Positions 1-7,981 of a stretch of DNA of 64,000 nt are shown piece after piece. Each line of letters opens with the position of its first letter. Within the stretch, counting starts at the first letter, position 1. The position numbers and the translations under genes are program-made. Below the pieces are notes generated by a model. It had not been told where the DNA came from, did not search any database, and saw nothing but the letters and a program-made list of their open reading frames with translations. Source of the stretch: Halomonas sp. SpR1 (GTDB lineage: Bacteria; Pseudomonadota; Gammaproteobacteria; Pseudomonadales; Halomonadaceae); assembly GCF_031010175.1 (NCBI RefSeq), contig NZ_JAUAMB010000023.1:1-64000 (forward strand), written 5' to 3'.

Positions 1-120
1 GTCGTTGCCAAGTTGAACAACCGCCCCAGAAAACGCTTGGGGTATCGGACACCGGCACAAGTGTTCCTGGGAGAGTATTCAGGGGCGCTGAAAACCGCAG
101 GTGCTGCGCTTAATGTTTGA
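1..120 (+). pseudogene. IS30-family transposase, C-terminal end (cut by window edge)
   Basis: Frame 1 is open from the first base and ends at TGA 118-120. It reads LNNRPRKRLGYRTPAQVF followed by a short tail. This is the conserved C-terminal signature of IS30-family DDE transposases (N-N-R-P-R-K-x-L-x-(Y/W)-x-T-P). Only 39 residues are visible, so it cannot be told whether the element is intact to the left. The right terminal repeat should lie within a few tens of bases after the stop, but I could not delimit it. Confidence 0.8.
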
Positions 121-146
121 ATTCAGGCACTCAGCAGCATGACCTC

Positions 147-587
147 ATGCCAAACATTGAGTCTTCAGCGCCACTTGACCTCAAGTTCACTTCAGGTTTT
201 AAGCTGCCTTGGTCGAAGCAAAAAGCTACTGGAGATCTTATGCGCTTATTCAGAGTCATCAGCAAAACTATTTGGGATCAAATTCAGCAACTTGGCTATG
301 TGCCCTGCTGCGGCAATGACCATAAACTCGACTGCGTTCATTTAAACGTTGAGGAAGCTGTTCTCTTTATCGCCAACAAATACTTCGTCTACGCAGAAGC
401 GCCGTTGGTATTAGAAATTGATGGAGCGCTATTTAATGACAGTATTGAGTGGCTGCCTCCTAGCGATGAGCAACCCTGGCTGCAACCGAGAGCGCATATC
501 GACAACCTACCCCAAGCAGCCATCATCACCGCCATACCTCTTAGATATCAAGATGGACTTTTTGGGTGGAAAAATGATGAACAGTGA
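147..587 (+). CDS. DUF952 family protein
   Basis: A 146-residue soluble protein if the ATG at 147 is used. An in-frame TTG at 117 would add ten residues but overlaps the transposase stop. From about residue 30 it matches the DUF952 layout: LFRVISKTIWDQIQQLGYVP (entry helix), then D-x-VHLN, a helix, LVLEIDGALF, then a Trp/Pro-rich segment ending in the PRAHIDNLPQAAI strand-turn. DUF952 proteins are small cytoplasmic proteins of unknown biochemistry. The start lacks a clear ribosome site and sits just inside or beside the IS30 end, so its native promoter may have been replaced. Confidence 0.6.
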   Translation: MPNIESSAPLDLKFTSGFKLPWSKQKATGDLMRLFRVISKTIWDQIQQLGYVPCCGNDHKLDCVHLNVEEAVLFIANKYFVYAEAPLVLEIDGALFNDSIEWLPPSDEQPWLQPRAHIDNLPQAAIITAIPLRYQDGLFGWKNDEQ

Positions 588-588
588 C

Positions 589-690
589 TTATAGGTGTTT
601 TGAGAAGAAATCTAGGAGCCACTCGTGGTGCTTGTTCTGCTCGGCGTTACTGGGGATATGATCTTCATTTTGATAATAATTATCAGGCAT
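589..690 (-). pseudogene. Relic of dienelactone hydrolase C-terminus
   Basis: On the minus strand an in-frame stretch ends at TAA 589-591 and reads NYYQNEDHIPSNAEQNKHH, then WLLDFFSKHL. This aligns without gaps to the last ~31 residues of the intact hydrolase encoded at 1458-2213 (HYYEGEDHIPSSAGQNKHL..LLDFFSKHL), keeping the catalytic-His segment EDHIPS. No upstream part of the gene remains. It is a 3' fragment of a paralogue or a partial duplication lying on the other side of the LysE gene. Confidence 0.8.
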
Positions 691-723
691 CGCTAGTTTT
701 GAACTCATTCAGAACTAGAATAA

Positions 724-1383
724 CTAAGCCGGGGAGCGCGAAATCAAAAGGCGACCGCCGATGAGGAGGAAAACCAATCCAGATAAGCCCTGTATCGACT
801 TCCAAACACGCGGTTGCCTCAGCCATTCAGCGACTCTCGACAAAGTGAAGACGACAATGCCGTAGAAAAACAGAGCGATCAGGGCATGGCTAGCCCCCAT
901 CCCGAGCCCTCCCAGCCAGTAGGCTGTTCCACCAGTGCTCAGAAATTGAGGAAAAGCCGCAAAGTAGAAGATAGCGGGCTTAGGGTTGAGGATATTAGTG
1001 AGGTAGCCTCGCACGAAAGCTTGTCTTCCGCTGATGCTCGTTAAGGCTGCAGTTCTATAGTCTGTCGCCTGCGACGCAATAACAGGCGTTTTCGTTAGCG
1101 CAACTTTCAGTGCCTTGATGCCGAGCCAAATCAGATAGGCAGCCCCTACGAACTTGATAATCGTGAATAGCGTCACAGAGGCTGCCACGATTGCCCCAAC
1201 ACCGACGAGGGCCAGCATGGCATGAGAAATAATCGCTGCACAGAAGCCTAGGGTCATCACCACCCCAGTCAGACGGCCTTGCAATGGCGTCGCCTGAAGT
1301 AGCAAGAACAGGTTCGCTCCTGGGGAGACCACAATGAGCGTCACGATGGAGATAAAGGTCAGGTAGTCATGAAGCGGGATCAT
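724..1383 (-). CDS. LysE/RhtB family amino-acid exporter
   Basis: A 219-residue hydrophobic protein with about six membrane segments. The N-terminal signature SPGANLFLLLQ (usually SPGPN) is the hallmark of the RhtB branch of the LysE superfamily, which exports small neutral amino acids or their derivatives from the cytoplasm by proton-motive force. The length is typical (200-220). It is transcribed leftward with its ATG at 1383, 74 bases beyond the stop of the hydrolase gene. The hydrolase relic and the intact hydrolase flank it, suggesting that the LysE segment entered between duplicated copies. The substrate cannot be predicted. Confidence 0.88.
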   Translation of the reverse strand: MIPLHDYLTFISIVTLIVVSPGANLFLLLQATPLQGRLTGVVMTLGFCAAIISHAMLALVGVGAIVAASVTLFTIIKFVGAAYLIWLGIKALKVALTKTPVIASQATDYRTAALTSISGRQAFVRGYLTNILNPKPAIFYFAAFPQFLSTGGTAYWLGGLGMGASHALIALFFYGIVVFTLSRVAEWLRQPRVWKSIQGLSGLVFLLIGGRLLISRSPA

Positions 1384-1457
1384 AGAGCCTTTTCCTATCT
1401 TACGAAATTCGAGAAATAGAAATGAAATACTGAACCTTTATTCCAGGAATTCAGGAT

Positions 1458-2213
1458 TTAAAGGTGCTTTGAAAAGAAGTCCAGAAGCAGCTCAAGGTGC
1501 TTATTCTGTCCAGCGCTGCTGGGTATATGATCCTCGCCTTCGTAGTAGTGCACTTCTGGGTTGCGGCCATGCTTGATTAGGCGTTTTTCCAGGCGCCTGG
1601 TCATTTCAACCGACCACATCCGGTCTTGCATGCCATGGGAAAGCAATAACGGGCCTGAATAGCGCTCAATTTCAATCGGTGTGGTGGGCAATAAGCCTTC
1701 ATGGCTCCCCTGCCATGTCCAGGCGCGCTTACTGACATCCCAAGCTTGCCAGCCGGGGTCACCCGTATCGCGAAAGCTGCGCGCATCAAAGGCACCGCAC
1801 ACCACATCGGGCGGGCTATGAGCCGCGATTGCATCTGGCGCTCCTTCGATCTTATCTCTTGCCATCAGTGAACCGAGCAATATCGCGTGCTCGGCGCCGC
1901 GTGAAACACCATAAAGCCCTACTCGTTCATCAACGAACTGGAATTCTCGTAGGGCTTTAAACGCCTCCACGCTGCGTTCGAGCGGATAATCGATAATATG
2001 CCCCGCGTTCCAGGCATTACCGCCGCTTGAGTAGCCATAGGGAAATGCGAGGAAACCATGCGCCGCAAATAGCATCGCGTCCCGGTGGCTCCACCCTGCC
2101 CACGCGCCTTCAGAGCCATGCAGCAGCATGATGGCTGGAAAAGGGCCATTACCCTGCGGGCCATAAGTAACGCCCCAGCCGGGTAGTGCGCGCTGCACGA
2201 TATTTAACGTCAT
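1458..2213 (-). CDS. Dienelactone hydrolase / acyl-thioesterase-like alpha/beta hydrolase
   Basis: A 251-residue cytoplasmic alpha/beta hydrolase with no signal peptide. The nucleophile elbow is GVSRG with Ser104. The expected acid is Asp197 (SHGMQDRMW) and the catalytic His is His229 (GEDHIPSS). The oxyanion-hole segment is LLHGSEG near residues 31-36. The arrangement resembles dienelactone hydrolases and the C-terminal domain of bile-acid-CoA acyltransferase/thioesterases. All three catalytic residues are present, so it should be an active ester or thioester hydrolase of unknown substrate. A relic of a paralogue lies at 589-690. Confidence 0.85.
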   Translation of the reverse strand: MTLNIVQRALPGWGVTYGPQGNGPFPAIMLLHGSEGAWAGWSHRDAMLFAAHGFLAFPYGYSSGGNAWNAGHIIDYPLERSVEAFKALREFQFVDERVGLYGVSRGAEHAILLGSLMARDKIEGAPDAIAAHSPPDVVCGAFDARSFRDTGDPGWQAWDVSKRAWTWQGSHEGLLPTTPIEIERYSGPLLLSHGMQDRMWSVEMTRRLEKRLIKHGRNPEVHYYEGEDHIPSSAGQNKHLELLLDFFSKHL

Positions 2214-2399
2214 TTAGACAACCACTCATTCGCCATAAATTTCTCTGTCATCCCCATGCTATTCATTCTTCTTGGATTCATACGGTGCCGCGCCCCAGCA
2301 TCGTATAAAGTTTAACTAGCATAGCAGTTGAAGATATTGCTTCCATAGCAGTGAAATCTTATTAATAATTAGACATTAGCCGGAACTAAGGATATTGGT

Positions 2400-3191
2400 A
2401 TGCATCAGCCGATTGCTGTTTTCGACGCTGGTATTGGTAGCTATGCGATTGTTGCCGAGATACATAAACGTCTTCCCAAACAAGATATTGTGTATTTCGC
2501 TGACAGGGCGAGCTTTCCTTATGGCAGCAAAGGGCGGGAAGAGCTACTCGCTGTTATGCATCGCACGCTGCGCTTTCTCGAGGGCTACGCTCCCTCGGCC
2601 ATCGTCATCGCCTCGAACGCACCTTCTATCATGGTGCTGGATGACCTTCGCCAGAACACCTTGGTGCCATTGTTCGGTGTCTACCCGCCCATCGAAGAAG
2701 CACTCGCCATCTCAGCGAGCAGCAAGATTGGCATCATGGGGGTGCATTCACTCATCGAAAGCTCTTCACTGAAGCAGTTCATCGCTCGCTATGCCCCCCA
2801 CTCGGATAATGTCAGCCTGATCAATGCTTCGTCCATGGTGGAACTCGTCGAAAATGGCGCCTTTCTATTCGATCCGAACGCCACGCAGAAAGCGGTCACG
2901 GCTTTTATCGACGACATCTTCCTACAGCATCCCGACATCGACACGCTGACACTTTCGAGTACGCATTTACCATGGCTGCGCCCCTTCTTCGAAGCAGCGA
3001 GACCCAGTTGCCGATTCCTCGACCCCGCCGAATCGATTGTCGCTGGATTAGGTGATGGAACGCAGGGCACTGGCCGAGTGCAGGGGATAGTGACAGAGAG
3101 CGAGGCCTATGATGTCGAGACCTTCCGACGCATGTTGCAGCAGTTCGGTGTCAATATCCCATTAGAAGTGGTCTCTCTTACAGGAGACTAA
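2400..3191 (+). CDS. Glutamate/aspartate racemase-family protein lacking both catalytic cysteines
   Basis: A 263-residue protein with the MurI-type fold: FDAGIGS (residues 8-14, normally FDSGIGG), YFADRASFPYGSK (32-44) and two active-site loops. In MurI the bases are the Cys of ACNTAS and the Cys of GCTH. Here the loops read ASNAPS (Ser72) and SSTHLP (Ser187), so both cysteines are serine. Asp9 and the PYG segment are kept. Cofactor-independent racemases need the Cys pair, so racemase activity is unlikely. It may bind an acidic amino acid, act as a regulator, or carry out different chemistry. It stands alone with 250 bases of upstream DNA. Confidence 0.8.
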   Translation: MHQPIAVFDAGIGSYAIVAEIHKRLPKQDIVYFADRASFPYGSKGREELLAVMHRTLRFLEGYAPSAIVIASNAPSIMVLDDLRQNTLVPLFGVYPPIEEALAISASSKIGIMGVHSLIESSSLKQFIARYAPHSDNVSLINASSMVELVENGAFLFDPNATQKAVTAFIDDIFLQHPDIDTLTLSSTHLPWLRPFFEAARPSCRFLDPAESIVAGLGDGTQGTGRVQGIVTESEAYDVETFRRMLQQFGVNIPLEVVSLTGD

Positions 3192-3286
3192 TGCCTGTTG
3201 AGCTCTCCGCGTGAACCGCATTGCTATGCCCAAAAATATTAGGCCCAAGACCTTAGCAGCGGCACTTACCGCTGCCTAATCGCCTG

Positions 3287-5029
3287 CTACTCAGATGAAT
3301 CTTTCTCAGCACTCTCCGTTCCCGAAGCGCGTTTGCCATGCTCACCACGGGCGATATCGTGGTGGCTGATGACCACAATCTCCCTTGGCCACCACTCGGG
3401 ATGGTTGTCGCGGATAAAGGTCATCAATTTTTCTCTTACACTCATTTCGGCCGCCCAGCCCGCCAGTGGGTCTGAGGTCATTAGGTAGCAAGAGACGGTT
3501 TGCGCGGTACCCGTTTGCGCGGTCACGTAGCACAGCAACTTGTGGTGCTCGATAACGCTATCTTCTTCTTTGGCGAACTCAATAAACTTATCCCTTACTA
3601 CACCAATATCTGCGCTCAAATGCAGGCTCATCTCCAAGAATCGGTACATCTTGGTACTCTTGACCGACAGGTTCTCGAACGGCTTGGACGTAAAGTACGT
3701 GACGGGCACGATCAAACGCCGCTCGTCCCAGGTTCTTAAGCGAATGAAGGTATAAAAGATGCCTTCTACGTAGCACCACTGATCTTCAAAAATCACCAGG
3801 TCGCCAATACGGATAGGCTTGGCAAACGACAGTTGAAACGACGCCAAAATATTGCCCAATACCGCCTGACCCGCAACACCTACCAGTACCGCTAACACAC
3901 TGGCTGATGCCAAAATAGATAAACCCATGGACTCAAAAAGTTGCACCTGCCCAAGGATATAAATAGAAACACCCGTCACGGTGATCAGGATAATCGCCCG
4001 GCGCAACGCATAAAGAGATGTCAGCAGCCTGCGCTCATCCCTGGGTTTAGTGTCATCAATTTCGCCTACAATGCGGCGCGTCAAACGCAGCATGATGGTA
4101 TCTACCAAGCGCAGCGCAATCGTGCCGACTCCCCAGGCCAAAATACTGATTAACAGTACGCGTAGGGTGGTCGTGGCGACCGCCGAAAACGACACCACAT
4201 AATCCAACAACATCTGGGTGACCAGCGAGATTGCAATCAATGCTGCGGGCATGCCAATTTGGCTGGCAAAAATGCTTGATACCCCTGAAGGCAGCCATTT
4301 CGACATTAACCCAATCAGGCAATGAACGCCCCACCCGACGACACTAACAAAAATTAAGAAAAGCGGAATGGCGATCCACTCCCAAATCCTCAAAATGCCA
4401 AATGACGTCTGGAGACGCTCGGGGATATAGCTTTCCAGCATCGAAGGGCCGTATTGCTCGTAAAGCACCGGAATGTACGACACACTAATCGGCATGATTA
4501 GCCAGACGGGCTCCTCTTCACCGACGCGATAACGGCCCAGCCGAATATCGTAGGTTTCACCATCAGCCTTTAAAGATGACACCTCGATATTACGACGTGT
4601 CTCACCGACGCGAGGATTTTCGCCTGCAGAGCCTTCAATCAAAGCATCTTCTCGGCCAGGCAGATCAGAAACGCTAAGCCACTCGCCGCGTTGAAAAATC
4701 TCCGCCAGTTGCCGGGCTAGCTCGCGCCCCTGCTCGCGCTGTTCGTGCTCTGAGAATTCGGTAAGGTTGAGCATATGCGCAGCGGCCTCATACTCTTCCT
4801 TCCCCGTCAGATCCAGAAAACTCCTGATCGACTCCCGCGGAGTTACCCGGACTGCCTCTTCAGGGGCCTCACCAAGCCCGGCATTCAGTGAATCAACCGT
4901 AAACCACTGACTATCCTCGCTCTCTCCTCCTTGAGTTTGTGCCGCGCAGATGCTGGAAAAGGCCAGTGCCAATACCAACACACCCCATGCGAGCCACGAG
5001 CCTTGTGCTTTCATATATGCCTTATTCAT
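3287..5029 (-). CDS. MscS-family mechanosensitive ion channel with N-terminal periplasmic domain
   Basis: A 580-residue inner-membrane protein. It has a signal peptide (hydrophobic stretch WGVLVLALAFSSICAAQ at ~15-31), then a ~180-residue soluble periplasmic region with a DUF3828-like look, then transmembrane helices near residues 215-380. The MscS pore and beta domain follow: VGVAGQAVLGNILASFQLSF, then the IGDLV and YVEGIFYTFIRLR strands. Such channels release osmolytes during hypo-osmotic shock, which suits a halophile. It is monocistronic, with short gaps before the racemase-like gene (convergent) and the GDYXXLXY gene. Confidence 0.9.
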   Translation of the reverse strand: MNKAYMKAQGSWLAWGVLVLALAFSSICAAQTQGGESEDSQWFTVDSLNAGLGEAPEEAVRVTPRESIRSFLDLTGKEEYEAAAHMLNLTEFSEHEQREQGRELARQLAEIFQRGEWLSVSDLPGREDALIEGSAGENPRVGETRRNIEVSSLKADGETYDIRLGRYRVGEEEPVWLIMPISVSYIPVLYEQYGPSMLESYIPERLQTSFGILRIWEWIAIPLFLIFVSVVGWGVHCLIGLMSKWLPSGVSSIFASQIGMPAALIAISLVTQMLLDYVVSFSAVATTTLRVLLISILAWGVGTIALRLVDTIMLRLTRRIVGEIDDTKPRDERRLLTSLYALRRAIILITVTGVSIYILGQVQLFESMGLSILASASVLAVLVGVAGQAVLGNILASFQLSFAKPIRIGDLVIFEDQWCYVEGIFYTFIRLRTWDERRLIVPVTYFTSKPFENLSVKSTKMYRFLEMSLHLSADIGVVRDKFIEFAKEEDSVIEHHKLLCYVTAQTGTAQTVSCYLMTSDPLAGWAAEMSVREKLMTFIRDNHPEWWPREIVVISHHDIARGEHGKRASGTESAEKDSSE

Positions 5030-5203
5030 TTAAGTGGGCCAATTTGTTTACCACTGACAGATTTATTACCGAGCCGACCCAGCATTATTACTGGGCTATC
5101 CGTGTCAGTGGAGGAACAAAGTACAGCCTACCCAGCTTGAAGGTGCAAGGCGTAGCGGCGTTAAAGCGGGTAAAGAGTAAGCAGCAAACCGTTAAATCGA
5201 GCG

Positions 5204-5743
5204 TCACTTCGTTATTGCGCCTAATCGGTTAAGCTCATCATCGTATAAAGCAACCAACAGCGGCTCACCCTGGCCATTCACCCTGAACTGCCCGTAACGC
5301 GCAGCCTCATAGCGTTCGCCGTGGCCCTCCTGAAAGAAGAACGCGTCGGTGGCGAAGCGTACCTGACCATTGCGCACACGGTAGCGCAATTGCCGTTCAT
5401 CATCGGCTAAAGAGGTACCCTCATCCAGCCGCTGAAAGTGGCCGATACGCTGTTCATCCAGGCGCACCACCACGTAGCCGTTGCTTGCTTTCTGAAGCTC
5501 ATCTTGCAGAACAGCCTCTTGTTGCAACAGCGCGCTGTGAATTTGGTTAGCGAGTGCGAAGTTCAGCGCCATATAGTCGCCCTGGATTAATGAGCGCGGG
5601 TCGACAGGCGCCAGCTCCAGGTAAACGATTTCACCCTCTGCCAGGTGGCGCTCTTTCTGCCAAATAGCCCCGTTCACCACTGCCAGCACGACAACAGTAG
5701 CTATGAGTACGATCCAACGATTGCGCTTGGCTTTCAGCATCAT
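5204..5743 (-). CDS. GDYXXLXY domain membrane-anchored protein
   Basis: A 179-residue protein with one N-terminal membrane anchor (residues ~9-27) and a periplasmic domain carrying the family signature SLIQGDYMALNF (Gly55-Asp56-Tyr57). The family regularly accompanies DUF4401 and DUF2157 proteins, and its function is unknown. The start codon at 5741-5743 overlaps the stop of the DUF4401 gene (ATGA-type), so the two are translationally coupled. This is the third gene of a leftward operon. Confidence 0.85.
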   Translation of the reverse strand: MMLKAKRNRWIVLIATVVVLAVVNGAIWQKERHLAEGEIVYLELAPVDPRSLIQGDYMALNFALANQIHSALLQQEAVLQDELQKASNGYVVVRLDEQRIGHFQRLDEGTSLADDERQLRYRVRNGQVRFATDAFFFQEGHGERYEAARYGQFRVNGQGEPLLVALYDDELNRLGAITK

Positions 5744-6822
5744 TTCCTATCCCCTCCCTCAGAGGGCGACGCCATATTTCTCTCTATGCTCAACCACTTG
5801 TGTAGCGCCAAACGCAGCGTAAGCAGCACGCCACCAATAATCAGCAGGGTTAGCGCCTTGGTTAACAGCGTCGCGTCCAGCCAGTAGTAATAGCTGCCCA
5901 TGCCCATCAGCAGCGAAAATACCCCAAGCCCCATCACTAGGCGATGGCCCATAGCAAACCCTAACAGCACAATGACTAGGCCCTGGCTCACGTCAGGCGC
6001 ATAGAAACTGAACAACAGCAACGCGATCGGGCTTAGATAGAGAGCCCAATGAGGTTTGGATTGCGCAACTTTATACAACAGCAGCGCCAGAGAGAGTGCT
6101 ACCAGCACGGCGTTCAACCAGGGGGCCGACCATGCCAGGCCGCTGGTGCTGTGGGCGTCAAACCAAAAGACTAACGGCTGACCGCTATGCGCCAATCCTT
6201 GCATCACCAACAGGCCTAATAACAAACCATAGCCCCATGCCTGTACGACCCGAATACGCCCAGGCCAACGAAACTCATTTAGCCAGAGTAGCGTCAGCGC
6301 CAACAGCGCGAGCCCACTCGCTACTAACGCCATCGCGCTCATCGCTAGCGCCATATACAGTGCCAAGCTGGCGGCAAAAGCGGAAAACGTGCGGTGAACC
6401 AGGCTTGGCATTACCAGCGCCAGCACAGCCTGCAAGCCAAATAGCGACCATCCCAGCTGCGACCAAAATGGATAAGCGGATTCACCCCAGAACTCTATCG
6501 CTGCCCAGGCCACTAGCAATTGACCGGCCAGGCTCACCGCCAGTGCCAAGTGTTCAAGCACATCGCTGCGCGCCGTACGTAGTAACGCAAAAGCAGCGCC
6601 GATCATGGCGAGCCCAAGGCCTAACGACGCCGCTGGGCTCTCCACCACAAACACCACACCCATGGCGATAAAGCCGAGCAGAAACAGTGCCGCTAACCAG
6701 CCGGAAAACGCCTGCAGCGCACGTACAAACCAAGGCGTTTGCAGCTGCGCTGATGAGGTGGGCTCATTTAACGGAATACCCGCTTGGCTCAGCCTAACTC
6801 TTAAGTCATTCATGCTATTCAT
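5740..6822 (-). CDS. DUF4401 multi-pass membrane protein
   Basis: A highly hydrophobic protein of about 360 residues with roughly ten membrane helices. I place the start at ATG 6820-6822 (MNSMNDLRVRLSQAG), because this ATG shares its A with the TAA stop of the DUF2157 gene (TAATG) and because the N-terminus carries the short helical head typical of DUF4401. A longer reading from 6924 would run inside the DUF2157 coding sequence. Function unknown. It is always found with the DUF2157 and GDYXXLXY partners, which suggests a three-protein membrane complex. Confidence 0.85.
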   Translation of the reverse strand: MNSMNDLRVRLSQAGIPLNEPTSSAQLQTPWFVRALQAFSGWLAALFLLGFIAMGVVFVVESPAASLGLGLAMIGAAFALLRTARSDVLEHLALAVSLAGQLLVAWAAIEFWGESAYPFWSQLGWSLFGLQAVLALVMPSLVHRTFSAFAASLALYMALAMSAMALVASGLALLALTLLWLNEFRWPGRIRVVQAWGYGLLLGLLVMQGLAHSGQPLVFWFDAHSTSGLAWSAPWLNAVLVALSLALLLYKVAQSKPHWALYLSPIALLLFSFYAPDVSQGLVIVLLGFAMGHRLVMGLGVFSLLMGMGSYYYWLDATLLTKALTLLIIGGVLLTLRLALHKWLSIERNMASPSEGGDRK

Positions 6823-7793
6823 TACAGTGACATCTCCCGATGCAGCCGCTTCAGCCAAACCACCGCTCCGGCGCCCATCACCAGCACCGCAATGGCGATC
6901 AGCATCAGACTTCCCTCCTGCCACTCACCTTCCCATAGCAACACTCTGGCAAGCAGTAGCGTGACTACCGTTAACAGCGAAATACAGCCCCCCGCGATCA
7001 TAAACAGCTCAGGCCGCCAGAAACGGTAAACGCCATATAGCGCCGCCAACCAGAGCGGGTAAATCGCCACTACTGGCCACGACAAGAGGCCTGCGTCGAC
7101 TATCCACATCAGCAGTAACAGCGTTATCGGCACCCCACTGCCTAGCGCCAGCAAGCGTACCGCCCACTGCCGTGGCCAACTCCGGTAATGGGCACCCCAC
7201 TCCCAGGTTGCCAATGCCAGGGTATTTAGCCCAAACAGCCCCCATAGCGCGGCGTCACTGTTCGCCAAGATGCCAAACGGCCCGCCCCAGGTGCGAAAAT
7301 AGAGCCCGATGGTCAGGTTAAGTAACCCCAGCCATAGCACCCAAAGCAGTTCATAGCGCGCCACCCAGACCCAGGGCAGCGTAAGTACCGCCCAGGTAAA
7401 GAACAGTTGCCAAGTGTCAGCACCGGTTTGGTAGACCTGCCCAAACAGCGCCAGCAGAACGCCCACCAGCAGCGAAGCAGCCGTTAGCGCTACCCGCTTA
7501 ACCATAGGAGTGGCTTTGCTCCAAACAGCGATGCCCACCGCCAGCACCATTACTGCCTGCACCATCCCAAAGCGCAGCCAGCGTCCCATTTCTGCCCAGT
7601 TGTAAGCCACGAAAAACAGCACCGCGAAGGCCAGCGCCAAGCCGCCTAGCCACAGCAGCAGGCGATCAATAAACACCGCCCAGGCGCGGGGAGAAGGAGG
7701 TAACCCGGCAGCCTGTACTGCGCGCGTCACCTGCTCGGGCGGTATTGCTCCCCGCTCGATTAACGACACCAATTCACGGCGAGAGTTAGCCAT
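6822..7793 (-). CDS. DUF2157 membrane protein
   Basis: A 323-residue protein with a ~35-residue cytoplasmic helical head (ELVSLIERGAIPPEQVTRAV) followed by about nine membrane helices, the layout of DUF2157. It is the first gene of a leftward three-gene operon and ends in a TAATG overlap with the DUF4401 gene. A Shine-Dalgarno-like GGAAG lies just before the ATG at 7793. The family is widespread in proteobacteria without an assigned role. Confidence 0.87.
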   Translation of the reverse strand: MANSRRELVSLIERGAIPPEQVTRAVQAAGLPPSPRAWAVFIDRLLLWLGGLALAFAVLFFVAYNWAEMGRWLRFGMVQAVMVLAVGIAVWSKATPMVKRVALTAASLLVGVLLALFGQVYQTGADTWQLFFTWAVLTLPWVWVARYELLWVLWLGLLNLTIGLYFRTWGGPFGILANSDAALWGLFGLNTLALATWEWGAHYRSWPRQWAVRLLALGSGVPITLLLLMWIVDAGLLSWPVVAIYPLWLAALYGVYRFWRPELFMIAGGCISLLTVVTLLLARVLLWEGEWQEGSLMLIAIAVLVMGAGAVVWLKRLHREMSL

Positions 7794-7981
7794 GGGCTTC
7801 CTTGTTAATAGTTAATAATAAGCAATAGTAGCATCGCTACGCCTTCTGGCTTGGTGACTGCGATTGGCTTCGCGATCATCGACTTCTTCACAAACCGCTT
7901 AATCGTTGCTAGCCAGTGCCTTGACTTCGAGTCCTGGGCATTTCAGGGTGAAATTCTTTAGCTCGCATGATGGAGTAAGCA

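Noticed and set aside
6822..6924. Longer N-terminus (34 residues) for the DUF4401 protein
   Set aside because: It lies wholly inside the DUF2157 coding sequence, is polar and unlike the family, and the TAATG overlap gives a better start.
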